A stretch of DNA of 48,635 bases from an uncultured Clostridium sp. (GTDB taxonomy: Bacteria > Bacillota > Clostridia > TANB77 > CAG-508): NCBI GenBank assembly GCA_948470605.1, contig CAOKPI010000008.1, positions 1 through 48,635 on the forward strand, written 5' to 3'. A program made the translations under genes and the position numbers. The notes beneath the pieces are model-generated. The model was not told the DNA's origin. It made no database searches and saw only the letters and a list, made by a program, of their open reading frames with translations. This document shows, in pieces, positions 33,849 through 40,514 of the stretch (within the stretch, counting starts at the first letter, position 1; each line of letters begins with the position of its first letter).

Positions 33849-34605
33849 GAGACTATCGAAAAAGTTGTGTAAATCGGATTTCCTTCCGATTGATAACTTG
33901 AAAAAAATTAATATTTTAAAACTAATTTTATTTTAACTATATTTTTCTAAAAAATCAACCTTTTAGAAAAATTTGTGTAATTTTAATAGAGCTTAAGAAA
34001 ATTCCTTCTTAAGCCTATTATTTTAGGCTTAAATCTAAATTCTGCCTTCATACATAATCCTAAATTGGGACAAACACATATCCCATTTACTCATCATTCT
34101 TGACCACTTTTTTTCTGCTTTTATTGTTGATAAATAAAGCACTTTTAGTAATGACATATCTGTTGGAAATACGTTTCTATTTCTATTAATTCTTTTATAT
34201 GTACTATTTAAGCTTTCTATTGCATTTGTTGTATACATGATTTTTCTTATTTCTGCTGAAAACTTGAAGAACACAGAAAGTACTTCCCAATTATCTATCC
34301 AACTTTGTATTGCACCAGGATATCTGCTTTTCCATTTTTCATCTAACTCTAATAAATTTGTATAGGCTATTTCTTCTGTAGATGCTTGATACACTGTTTT
34401 TAAATCTTTTGCTAATTCTTTCTTGTCTGTATATCTATTCTAACACCACATTGATTTGATGTTCTTTGGATCATTCCTTCTAAAAAATTCCTCTACTAAT
34501 TCGTTTTTTTCTTTTTCTACTTTTTTACCCATAGAAAAAATCCCTCCTTGATATTTTTTATTTTATCACGGAAGGATTTATTTACACAACTTTTTCTATA
34601 CTCTC
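33849..34605. mobile_element. Internally deleted IS256-family insertion sequence
   Basis: Terminal inverted repeats begin GAGACTATCGAAAAAGTTGT at the left and read, on the opposite strand, GAGAGTATAGAAAAAGTTGT at the right. Only 757 bp remain of an element of normally about 1.3-1.4 kb. No clear 8-9 bp target duplication is seen (GGTATCAA against AAGCACTT). It lies inside element B and is probably old cargo. Confidence 0.75.
34035..34532 (-). pseudogene. IS256-family (mutator) transposase, deletion remnant
   Basis: From ATG 34532 the frame gives MGKKVEKEKNELVEEFFRRN, then DPKNIKSMWC and a stop. After that it resumes as RYTDKKELAKDLKTVYQAS and the C-terminal third with TTNAIESLNSTYKRINRNRN, the hallmark C-terminal segment of IS256 transposases. 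The central catalytic part (about 230 residues) is missing. RBS AAGGAGGGATTTTTTCT precedes the start. Confidence 0.85.
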
Positions 34606-34869
34606 AAGCACTTACTCAAACAATAACAAATTTAACTGAACATAAAAAAACACAGTTAAGATTTGAATCTGGATAAATTATATAATAAAAATGAAATAAA
34701 TCAATAGAAATCTCAAAAAAAGATATTTTTTTGGGGTAAGGGGAATCCTAACTATATTATGGAAATATTTACCATGTTTAATTGAATATATTGAAAAATC
34801 TTAATGTAAGAAGAAATTAGATAGAAATATAAAAATTTAATCTTTATTTCTGTCATATTCAAAAATGAT

Positions 34870-34898
34870 TTGACATATACTAAAAATAGTAGTATACT
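34870..34898 (+). promoter_or_regulatory. Promoter of a small RNA in element B
   Basis: TTGACA (34870-34875), 17 bases, TATACT (34893-34898). From 34606 to 34869 no gene or clear structure is seen. Confidence 0.75.
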
Positions 34899-34904
34899 AT
34901 ATTT

Positions 34905-34970
34905 AGCTTAAGTTAAAAAATGTCATGGATGGATCGAACTAGGTGTGTGACAGCACATGGTTCTTTTTTT
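34905..34970 (+). ncRNA. Candidate small RNA (about 66 nt)
   Basis: Follows a near-consensus promoter by the right distance and ends in a hairpin (GAAC..GGTGTG / CACA..GGTTC, 34936-34963) with a seven-T run. No ribosome site or convincing peptide. It converges on the minus-strand small gene at 35061-35195. It contains GTGTGTGACAGCAC, loosely like the leader motifs near 38260 and 38480. Function unknown. Confidence 0.6.
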
Positions 34971-35010
34971 GTTATAAAAATATAATAATAAAATATAAAT
35001 TTCATAAATA

Positions 35011-35050
35011 AAGAAAACATAGCTAAATAGTGACAGTGCTATGTTTTCTT
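35011..35050. terminator. Bidirectional terminator
   Basis: Perfect 13-bp stem AAGAAAACATAGC / GCTATGTTTTCTT around a 14-base loop, with A and T runs on both sides. It ends the minus-strand small gene. Confidence 0.8.
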
Positions 35051-35060
35051 AATCGGCTAA

Positions 35061-35195
35061 TTAAATCTCATCTTGTTTTTGGACATTCGATTTGTTGTTA
35101 TTTTGAATTTGCTCAAGTGCTTGAGTTAATTCTTTTTCTTTTTCTTTTTGTATTAAATTTTTAATCAAATGCCATATTAAGTCAGCATTTGTCAT
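35061..35195 (-). CDS. 44-residue hypothetical protein
   Basis: ATG at 35195 has an excellent ribosome site on the minus strand (GGAAGGAGGTTCAGCC). The protein begins MTNADLIWHLIKNLIQKEKE and continues with a Gln/Asn/Lys-rich helix. It has its own promoter and terminator, so it is a real expression unit even though it is below usual calling limits. An amphipathic N-terminal helix is visible. No family recognised; a small toxin, regulator or mobilisation accessory are all possible. Confidence 0.65.
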   Translation of the reverse strand: MTNADLIWHLIKNLIQKEKEKELTQALEQIQNNNKSNVQKQDEI

Positions 35196-35243
35196 GGCTG
35201 AACCTCCTTCCCGTAAGATTTCCTTTCGAGAAAGGATACCGTT

Positions 35244-35272
35244 ATTATATAACGATTAGGAGTATTTGTCTA
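35244..35272 (-). promoter_or_regulatory. Promoter of the 44-residue gene
   Basis: Minus strand: TAGACA (35272-35267), 17 bases, TATAAT (35249-35244). The leader contains a small hairpin TCCTTTC/GAAAGGA at about 35220-35236, just upstream of the ribosome site. Confidence 0.75.
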
Positions 35273-35368
35273 TAAAAACAACACAAAAAAGCAAAAAAAA
35301 GTTTGGTAATTTTAAATATAAATGTATCATATTATTTATTAGCAAACTAACTGAAAGGAATGAGCAGT

Positions 35369-35485
35369 TTGAGTAGTCAAGAAAATAATTTACAAATTTA
35401 TTGCACATTCAAAGAAGAGAATATAGATTTTCAAACAGTATTACAAAAAGCATTTATAGAATTTATACAAGAAAAAGAAAAATAA
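35369..35485 (+). CDS. Conserved micro-ORF before recombinase 3
   Basis: 38 codons from TTG at 35369, 9 bases after AAAGGA; an in-frame ATG at 35360 touches the ribosome site and is less likely. It contains NNLQIYCTFKEENIDFQTV and LQKAFIEFIQEKEK. It matches the Y-C-x-F and acidic-helix pattern of the ORFs at 25342 and 29870. It lies 79 bases before the intact recombinase. Confidence 0.6.
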   Translation: MSSQENNLQIYCTFKEENIDFQTVLQKAFIEFIQEKEK

Positions 35486-35564
35486 TTTTTTTGAAATTGT
35501 TAAATATAACTGTGCTTGATATAATATTTTTTAGCAGATGATTGCTAAAGAATAGGAGGCGAAA

Positions 35565-37187
35565 ATGATCTTTAGCAATAACAATAATCAAACTTTTAAA
35601 GTAGCAATCTATATAAGACTTTCTCGAGATGATGGAGACAAAGGAGAAAGCGAAAGTATTGGAAATCAAAGAGACATCATAAGGAGATATATCAAAGAAA
35701 ACAACTTGCAATTTATAGATGAATATGTAGATGATGGAATATCTGGGACAACATTTGAAAGAGCTGGTTTTCAAAGAATGATAGCAGATATAGAAAAACA
35801 AAGAATTAACATGGTAATAACAAAAGACTTATCAAGGCTAGGAAGAGAATACATACAAACAGGACAATACATAGAAAAATATTTTCCTGAACACAATGTA
35901 AGATATGTTGCTATAAATGATGGAATTGATACATTTAAAGATAGTTCCTGTAATGATATAACACCATTTAAATCCATATTAAATGATATGTATGCAAAAG
36001 ACATTTCTAAAAAGGTAAGAAGTGTCATAAAGGAAAAGCAAATAAAAGGGGAATATATGTGTACAGTTGCACCTTATGGCTATCAAAAAGACAAATTACA
36101 GAAAAATCATTTAGTAATTGATGAAAATACAAGCTATATTGTCAAAGATATTTTTAATATGTATCTAAATGGAAATAGTGTTTATTTCATAAGAGATTAT
36201 TTGAACAAAAAAAATATTCAATCACCTAGTGGCTATACAAAAAAGCAAGCAGAAATAAAAAAGTGGAACAGTGTTACTATTTTAAATATATTATCCAATA
36301 TGGCATATATTGGAACAACCGTATCTAATAAAAGAGTAAATCTTTCTTACAAATCAAAGAAAAGAATCAAAATGCCAAAAGAAGAATATATCATAATAGA
36401 AAACACACATGCTCCAATTATAAGCAAAAAAGATTTTGAAAAAGTTCAATTTTTATTAAATAAGAAGAGTATAAATAGGAAAAATAAGCATGAGTACCTA
36501 TTTAGAGGATTAATAAAATGCAAGACTTGCCATAGTAATTTAGAAGTAGGAGCAAAGCTTACTACAAATGGAAAAGAAATTAAAAATCCCATTTCATACA
36601 TAACTTGTAGAAACTCAAAAAAAGGAATTTGTCCATCGCAACATTTAAATTATAATAAGTTTGAAAAAGAAACATTAGGTTATTTAAAAGAATTTTTAAA
36701 TTTATATGCAGATAAAGATAATTTAAAAAAAGTTTATAAAGATTATAAAAACAATAAAAATAGTAGTATTTCAAAATATCAAAAAGAAATAAAAGCAATA
36801 GACAATAAAATAACTAGTATTTTAAGCCAAATCGAAAGTATCTATTTTGATAAGATAAATCATGTTATTTCTGAAGATGATTATTTTAGATATACCAATA
36901 AAATAATAAATGAAAGGGATTCATTAATCAATCAGAAAAATGAAATCAAGAAATTAATATGCAATATGAAAGAAAAACAAAATAAAGTTTCAGAAAAGGA
37001 AATGAATAAACTAATTAATGAGTTTTTAAACACAACATCAAAAAGTTCAATTTATCAATTAATAGATAGAATAGAAATTGATGAAAATAAAAATATCTAT
37101 ATTCATTTTGCATTTAGTAAATTAAACTGTATGAATGAATATATAAATGAAAAAGCAGAAAATAAACAACTATTAAAACAAGCATAA
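35565..37187 (+). CDS. Large serine recombinase 3 (intact; TndX/TnpX-like)
   Basis: 540 residues, likely to integrate and excise element B. The resolvase domain (about 12-150) holds the catalytic Ser20 in AIYIRLSRDDGDKGESES and the ITKDLSRLGREYI arginine block. The recombinase domain (about 170-270) includes a LNKKNIQSPSGYT segment. A zinc ribbon follows (CKTCHSNL ... ITCRNSKKGIC, about 322-356), then a coiled coil (about 405-475) and a C-terminal tail like DUF4368. It is similar in length to TndX of Tn5397. RBS AGGAGGCGAAA precedes ATG 35565. The stop is 27 bases from the right end of element B. It is full length, unlike recombinases 1 and 2. Confidence 0.93.
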   Translation: MIFSNNNNQTFKVAIYIRLSRDDGDKGESESIGNQRDIIRRYIKENNLQFIDEYVDDGISGTTFERAGFQRMIADIEKQRINMVITKDLSRLGREYIQTGQYIEKYFPEHNVRYVAINDGIDTFKDSSCNDITPFKSILNDMYAKDISKKVRSVIKEKQIKGEYMCTVAPYGYQKDKLQKNHLVIDENTSYIVKDIFNMYLNGNSVYFIRDYLNKKNIQSPSGYTKKQAEIKKWNSVTILNILSNMAYIGTTVSNKRVNLSYKSKKRIKMPKEEYIIIENTHAPIISKKDFEKVQFLLNKKSINRKNKHEYLFRGLIKCKTCHSNLEVGAKLTTNGKEIKNPISYITCRNSKKGICPSQHLNYNKFEKETLGYLKEFLNLYADKDNLKKVYKDYKNNKNSSISKYQKEIKAIDNKITSILSQIESIYFDKINHVISEDDYFRYTNKIINERDSLINQKNEIKKLICNMKEKQNKVSEKEMNKLINEFLNTTSKSSIYQLIDRIEIDENKNIYIHFAFSKLNCMNEYINEKAENKQLLKQA

Positions 37188-37191
37188 AAAA

Positions 37192-37560
37192 TTAATTTAT
37201 GCCTATGAAAGTAAAGTCAACGCCATCTGGATTTACCATAGGCATAATATAAATAGAAGTAGAATTAAAAAGATTTTGCACAGAATAGCCATAAAGATTA
37301 CTACGTCTAACATAGGAAATACAGTAATCCTCTATAAATTTCATTAGAACAGGAGTAGTTATCCATTCATTTGCATGTATGGAGCCAGAATAAAATACTT
37401 TTCTTGGGCCACGTCCTAATTTAATGACATAAATAGGTTTTCCTAAAACACTATTACCAATAGTTTGCACATTGACAAAAGGATAAGTTCTTAATAATAG
37501 GCTTAGATTTTGCCTTAAAATATTAGAATGATAAGGAACATTTGTAGAAACAATACTCAT
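37192..37560 (-). pseudogene. M14 zinc peptidase, N-terminal piece
   Basis: Starts at ATG 37560 with TTTTAGGTGATTAATT upstream and reads MSIVSTNVPYHSNILRQN, then the conserved YPFVNVQTIGNSVLGKPIYV region, the zinc motif GSIHANEWITTP (HxxE) at about residues 60-72, and IMPMVNPDGVD. It then enters element B and stops after seven foreign codons. So the first two zinc ligands are here and the third ligand and catalytic Glu are about 13 kb away. No LysM domain is present. Together the three pieces give a protein of about 310 residues, typical of the M14 gamma-D-Glu-meso-Dap endopeptidase core, cytosolic or spore-associated in relatives. Confidence 0.9.
37214..37225 (-). other. Attachment junction, right end of element B
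   Basis: Second copy of TGGCGTTGACTT (minus strand). On the gene side CCAGA precedes it (NPDGVD); on the element side TACTTTCATAG follows, giving a short out-of-gene tail and a stop. Confidence 0.8.
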
Positions 37561-37602
37561 AATTAATCACCTAAAATAGTATATGATTTTTGGAAGAAAA
37601 TA

Positions 37603-37631
37603 TTGATAAATGGTAAGAAATATAGTATAAT
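37603..37631 (+). promoter_or_regulatory. ssrA promoter
   Basis: TTGATA (37603-37608), 17 bases, TATAAT (37626-37631), 12 bases before the RNA 5' end. Confidence 0.8.
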
Positions 37632-37643
37632 AAATAAGTATAT

Positions 37644-37999
37644 GGGGATGTAATGGTCTCGACATATTACTAGAAGGATAGATAGCAAGTAGTGGATTCT
37701 CGTTGGCCACTTTAAAAAACGGGAAAGTTAAATATAAACGCTGATAATAACGAATTAGCATTAGCTGCCTAATTGCAGCTACATTTTACTCTAATCGCCC
37801 ACAGATTTCAGTAAAGTGTTATAACCAGTGGGAAACAAAGCTACTTTTGCTTTTAAAGTAGGGGGTATCTTAAAAAGCTATATTTTGTTTTAACTTGTTT
37901 GTCAGTGAAAACAAAATGAATATAATAGACAAACTAAACTTGTAGAATTCTATTTGGAAAGTATTATGGACAGGAGTTCGACTCTCCTCATCTCCACCA
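37644..37999 (+). ncRNA. ssrA: Transfer-messenger RNA (tmRNA)
   Basis: Rescues stalled ribosomes and tags the incomplete protein for proteolysis, working with SmpB. The 5' GGGGATG pairs with the 3' CATCTCC before the ACCA end. The T-arm-like GGACAGGAGTTCGACTCTCC precedes it. The resume codon is GCT at 37740, and the tag reading frame (37740-37772) encodes ADNNELALAA and a stop, the usual LAA-type degron. Total about 356 nt, normal for Firmicutes. Its 3' end is a common target for tyrosine integrases, and integrase relics lie downstream. Confidence 0.96.
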
Positions 38000-38105
38000 T
38001 TTAAAAGGAAAACAGCTTGAAATAGCTAGTTACAGAGATTAAAAATTGAGTGTACACGCTTAATCAAAATAAAAAATTAAAAGGCTTGTATTTGAATAAA
38101 AAAAG

Positions 38106-38139
38106 AAACAATTAAGACTAAAATCTTGATTGTTTTTTT
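38106..38139 (+). terminator. Terminator downstream of ssrA
   Basis: AAACAATTAAGA / TCTTGATTGTTTTTTT hairpin with T-run. Between 38000 and 38105 no gene is seen. Confidence 0.8.
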
Positions 38140-38317
38140 ACTATTTTATATAAGATATAAATTTATTAAGAACAAAAATTTGTAAATTTTTACATTGTTT
38201 GCTTGTTTTTTAGTAAAATATGTTATATAGTATTTATCATAGGAAATGAATATAAAGCAGATGTGTGTTGCCACTAAACTTCATAGTTTCTAACTATGAG
38301 AAAGTGAGGTGGTGTTT

Positions 38318-38422
38318 ATGGTAGAATTTTTACTATTCCTAATTATAGGATTTATGATATCAATAACTATAAACGTAGCCTTATTGACAGTTATATACAT
38401 ACTTTGGACAAATAAGGAATAA
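38318..38422 (+). CDS. Small hydrophobic peptide, type I toxin candidate (Fst-like)
   Basis: 34 codons: one long hydrophobic helix (LLFLIIGFMISITINVALL and on) followed by W-T-N-K-E at the C-terminus. Fst/Ldr and related type I toxins are of the same size, with a membrane helix and a Trp and charged tail. AGTGAGGTGGTG precedes the ATG. A perfect hairpin TCATAGTT/AACTATGA at 38281-38299 lies just upstream and could mask the ribosome site. A convergent antisense RNA is encoded opposite the 3' end. A loose promoter (TTGCTT, 18 bases, TTATAT) lies near 38200-38230. Sequence identity to Fst itself is low. Confidence 0.6.
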   Translation: MVEFLLFLIIGFMISITINVALLTVIYILWTNKE

Positions 38423-38424
38423 AT

Positions 38425-38508
38425 AAAGACACTACATTTTGCTTTTGGACGGCAATGTAGTGTCTTAACGTAAATATATGTGACAACACATTTCTGTGTT
38501 TCATTTCC
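38425..38508 (-). ncRNA. Antisense RNA of the type I locus
   Basis: Starts 8 bases from a perfect-spacing minus-strand promoter and ends in the shared terminator, so it overlaps the toxin mRNA 3' end. Its 5' region (ATAGGAAATGAAACACAG, then ATGTGTTGTCAC) resembles the 5' region of the sense RNA (ATAGGAAATGAATATAAAGC, then GTGTGTTGCCAC). This repeat pairing recalls Fst/RNAII interaction sites. Confidence 0.65.
38426..38466. terminator. Shared bidirectional terminator of the type I locus
   Basis: Perfect 13-bp stem AAGACACTACATT / AATGTAGTGTCTT around a 15-base loop. It ends both the toxin mRNA and the antisense RNA, as in the par locus of pAD1. Confidence 0.8.
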
Positions 38509-38515
38509 TATTAAT

Positions 38516-38544
38516 ATTATACACAGATAAATTTTATTTGTCAA
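38516..38544 (-). promoter_or_regulatory. Promoter of the antisense RNA
   Basis: Minus strand TTGACA (38544-38539), 17 bases, TATAAT (38521-38516): full consensus. Confidence 0.85.
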
Positions 38545-38596
38545 ATATAATTTTACTTTATTTGATGAGTACATATCGATAAAAAGATATGAGGTT

Positions 38597-38960
38597 AGAG
38601 AAATAACACTTGAAAAATCTAGTAGAATAATCAAACGCTATATATTACAAATTCTTAAAGATGTGAAAATAGATAAATTATCAACAAAAACATTGCAAGA
38701 TTGGAAAATATCTATGGAAAAAAGAAATTTAGCAGTAACAACAAAAAAATATTCTTTATTCGCAATTAGCAAAAGTAAAAACAATAAGAATACACGAGTT
38801 TAGACATTCTCATGCTTCATTACTTGCTAATATGGGTATTAATATTCAAGAGGTAGCAAGAAGATTAGGACATAAAAAAGTAGAAATTACTTGGGATATA
38901 TATTCTCATTTGTATCCAAAAGAAGAAGAAAAAGCAGTTGCAATTTTAAATGCTGTATAA
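38597..38960 (+). pseudogene. Tyrosine integrase relic
   Basis: The first half gives an N-terminal SAM-like stretch (LEKSSRIIKRYILQILKDVK, then LSTKTLQDWKI). The second half, in another frame, is the catalytic C-terminus: IRIHEFRHSHASLLANMGI, LGHKKVEITWDIYSHL, with the R-H...H...Y residues. The middle with the first catalytic Arg is missing, and there is no start. Its location after ssrA suggests a former island integrated at the tmRNA 3' end. Confidence 0.8.
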
Positions 38961-39109
38961 AAAAGCGTATATGCTCTGTACACACCAAAACGAAAAATCG
39001 TAAATATAGGATTGAAAACAAAAAATACAAAAAGGGTGGAAAGTGGCTTAAAATAAATAAAAATAGGGGTTATAATCTTATTTAAAAATGCAATTTTAAT
39101 GCAACTAGC

Positions 39110-39199
39110 TTATTTATAATTATTATCAATATCATTTAATTTTATCGCTAAAATTTCTCCGATTCTCATATCAGTAAAAAGCATTAATAATATGAATTG
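39110..39199 (-). pseudogene. Tyrosine integrase middle fragment in opposite orientation
   Basis: Minus strand reads QFILLMLFTDMRIGEILAI, then KLNDIDNNYK and a stop. The T-D-M-R-I-G-E block is the first catalytic Arg region of phage-type integrases, the part missing from the relic at 38597-38960. Too short for standard gene calling. Confidence 0.6.
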
Positions 39200-39318
39200 T
39201 TATGCACAATTTGTTAGCGGAATGAGGACAAGCTTTATGGTTTATGCCATTATGACAGCTACTACGTTAAATTAAGAAAGCTGTTTGATTTTGTCAAGTA
39301 AAGTGTATAATTTTTTTG

Positions 39319-39348
39319 AAATAGATGACTAAAAATAGCCATCTATTT
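39319..39348. terminator. Stem-loop
   Basis: AAATAGATG / CATCTATTT perfect 9-bp stem. The rest of 38961-39554, apart from the integrase fragment, is AT-rich and without a gene that I can support. Confidence 0.5.
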
Positions 39349-39558
39349 TGATTAATTGTTTTAAATCCAATTATTTCTATACCTTATAAGCTATTTATTT
39401 CTTTTTTATTTTCTATAGAGTTATTTCATTATTTTTTTGATATATTATACTATCAATATGATAGAAAATTAATAATTAGATAAATTTTAACATATATGAA
39501 GTAAACAGACATAGTATCTATTAAAATGATGGTTTTATAAAGGATAAAAAAATAAACT

Positions 39559-39613
39559 AAAAGTAAAGAGAAAACCAAAAAGTTAATAAATTTTTTGTTT
39601 TCTCTTTACTTTT
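39559..39613. terminator. Long bidirectional terminator
   Basis: Perfect 17-bp stem, AAAAGTAAAGAGAAAAC against GTTTTCTCTTTACTTTT, with more A/T pairing in the loop. Confidence 0.8.
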
Positions 39614-39654
39614 ACTATGAAAATTGTGTATAATAGACTGGAAACAAAAAATAT

Positions 39655-39736
39655 GATAAAAAAAGAGAAAAGATAGAACCGATTTGGCGACCGACTATCT
39701 TTTCTCCTGTTACACATACACTATGAGTGAATGCTT
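39655..39736 (-). ncRNA. Candidate small RNA (about 80 nt)
   Basis: Minus-strand unit with a consensus promoter and a perfect 12-bp terminator stem (GAGAAAAGATAG / CTATCTTTTCTC, 39665-39706) followed by seven T. The 18-base loop reads TCGGTCGCCAAATCGGTT. The 5' part ends AACAGGAG just before the stem. No ORF follows the AGGAG. It may be an antisense-type or trans-acting regulatory RNA; no target is identified. Confidence 0.7.
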
Positions 39737-39742
39737 ATTTAT

Positions 39743-39771
39743 ATTATACAACCGTAAAGAGATTATGTCAA
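39743..39771 (-). promoter_or_regulatory. Promoter of the minus-strand small RNA
   Basis: Minus strand TTGACA (39771-39766), 17 bases, TATAAT (39748-39743): full consensus and among the best promoters in the window. Confidence 0.85.
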
Positions 39772-39874
39772 GGAAAAACTGGTAAAAACTTACTGGAAAT
39801 AAATGTAATTATTGTTGTCATATTTTCATTTTGTTAAGAATAAACATTTATTAAGAGATACGAAGGAGAAGATT

Positions 39875-40426
39875 ATGTGGGATTTTTTATTAAATATTAG
39901 TTTAGGAATGTTACCAGAAGTGTTATATTTTACAGTATTTATTATATTTGTAAAAGGTATAAAAGAAAAAAGAGGATGGTTATTTATTAGCATATTAATA
40001 TCATATGTAACTTGTGTAATGGTATTAAGATATACTTTATTGTTTTATTTTGCTTTTATATTTATGACATCTGGTTTTTTGAAAATGTTATACAAAGAAA
40101 ATGTAGATATTATAGATGTGCTAGTGGTAGCAATTTCTACTGTGTATTTAACTGTTGTATCAACAATATCTTACATATTTATAAAAAATGATAATTCAAA
40201 TTATTGGCTGTTTTATATTATAGCGAGAGTGTTATTGTTTGTTCAATTTATATTTAAAAAACAATATAACAAATTATATAAAAAAGTAAGGAGTTATTGG
40301 AATAGAAATAGAGAAAGAGAACAAGGAATAAAAAGTATAAGTGTGAGAAATATTAGTGTTATGATAATAGTGATTTTAATTGCTCTTGTCAATGCTGGTA
40401 TATCTATAAAAATAAATGGTGGATAG
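39875..40426 (+). CDS. Polytopic membrane protein, unknown
   Basis: 183 residues from ATG 39875 (ACGAAGGAGAAGATT upstream); a longer frame from 39812 lacks a ribosome site. Five or six hydrophobic segments are visible, with a basic cytosolic-type stretch (KKQYNKLYKKVRSYWNRNRE) before the last helix. It ends 11 bases before a 16-codon peptide gene and 88 bases before an AgrB-like gene, probably in one operon. Family not recognised; a sensor, exporter or immunity role in peptide signalling is conceivable. Confidence 0.6.
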   Translation: MWDFLLNISLGMLPEVLYFTVFIIFVKGIKEKRGWLFISILISYVTCVMVLRYTLLFYFAFIFMTSGFLKMLYKENVDIIDVLVVAISTVYLTVVSTISYIFIKNDNSNYWLFYIIARVLLFVQFIFKKQYNKLYKKVRSYWNRNREREQGIKSISVRNISVMIIVILIALVNAGISIKINGG

Positions 40427-40437
40427 GGGGTGTTAAG

Positions 40438-40488
40438 ATGGATTTGAATTCATGGATTTTCTTCTGTGATACAGAAGATGGAGAATAA
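40438..40488 (+). CDS. 16-residue peptide, MDLNSWIFFCDTEDGE
   Basis: ATG at 40438 is preceded by AGGGGGTGTTAAG, a good ribosome site. The peptide has a hydrophobic middle (WIFF), one Cys and an acidic tail (DTEDGE). AgrD precursors also carry a Cys and an acidic tail, but their ring residues follow the Cys, which does not fit here. It could be a signal-peptide precursor, a leader peptide or a chance ORF. The position between two membrane-protein genes favours a functional unit. Confidence 0.45.
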   Translation: MDLNSWIFFCDTEDGE

Positions 40489-40514
40489 AGTTACTTTCTT
40501 ACAAAGGAGAAAAA

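Larger units (their letters stand above)
33746..37225. mobile_element. Element B: serine-recombinase element inserted in the M14 gene
   Basis: Bounded by a perfect 12-base repeat AAGTCAACGCCA at 33746-33757 and 37214-37225 (minus strand TGGCGTTGACTT). Excision across this repeat would join ...MVNPDGVD to LVTGNLAV... and restore the peptidase frame. Contents are an IS256 relic, a small RNA, a 44-codon minus-strand gene, a micro-ORF and an intact recombinase whose stop is 27 bases from the right end. That arrangement, with the recombinase at one end, is typical of small mobilisable Tn4451/Tn5397-type units. With an intact recombinase it may still move. Confidence 0.85.

Noticed and set aside
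38891..39085. Lys-rich 64-codon plus-strand ORF
   Set aside because: It overlaps the integrase C-terminus in another frame, has no ribosome site and a composition typical of a shadow frame.
38000..39240. A direct repeat of the ssrA 3' end marking an intact island
   Set aside because: I looked for a second GGAGTTCGACTCTCC-like segment downstream and found none, so only relics are claimed.
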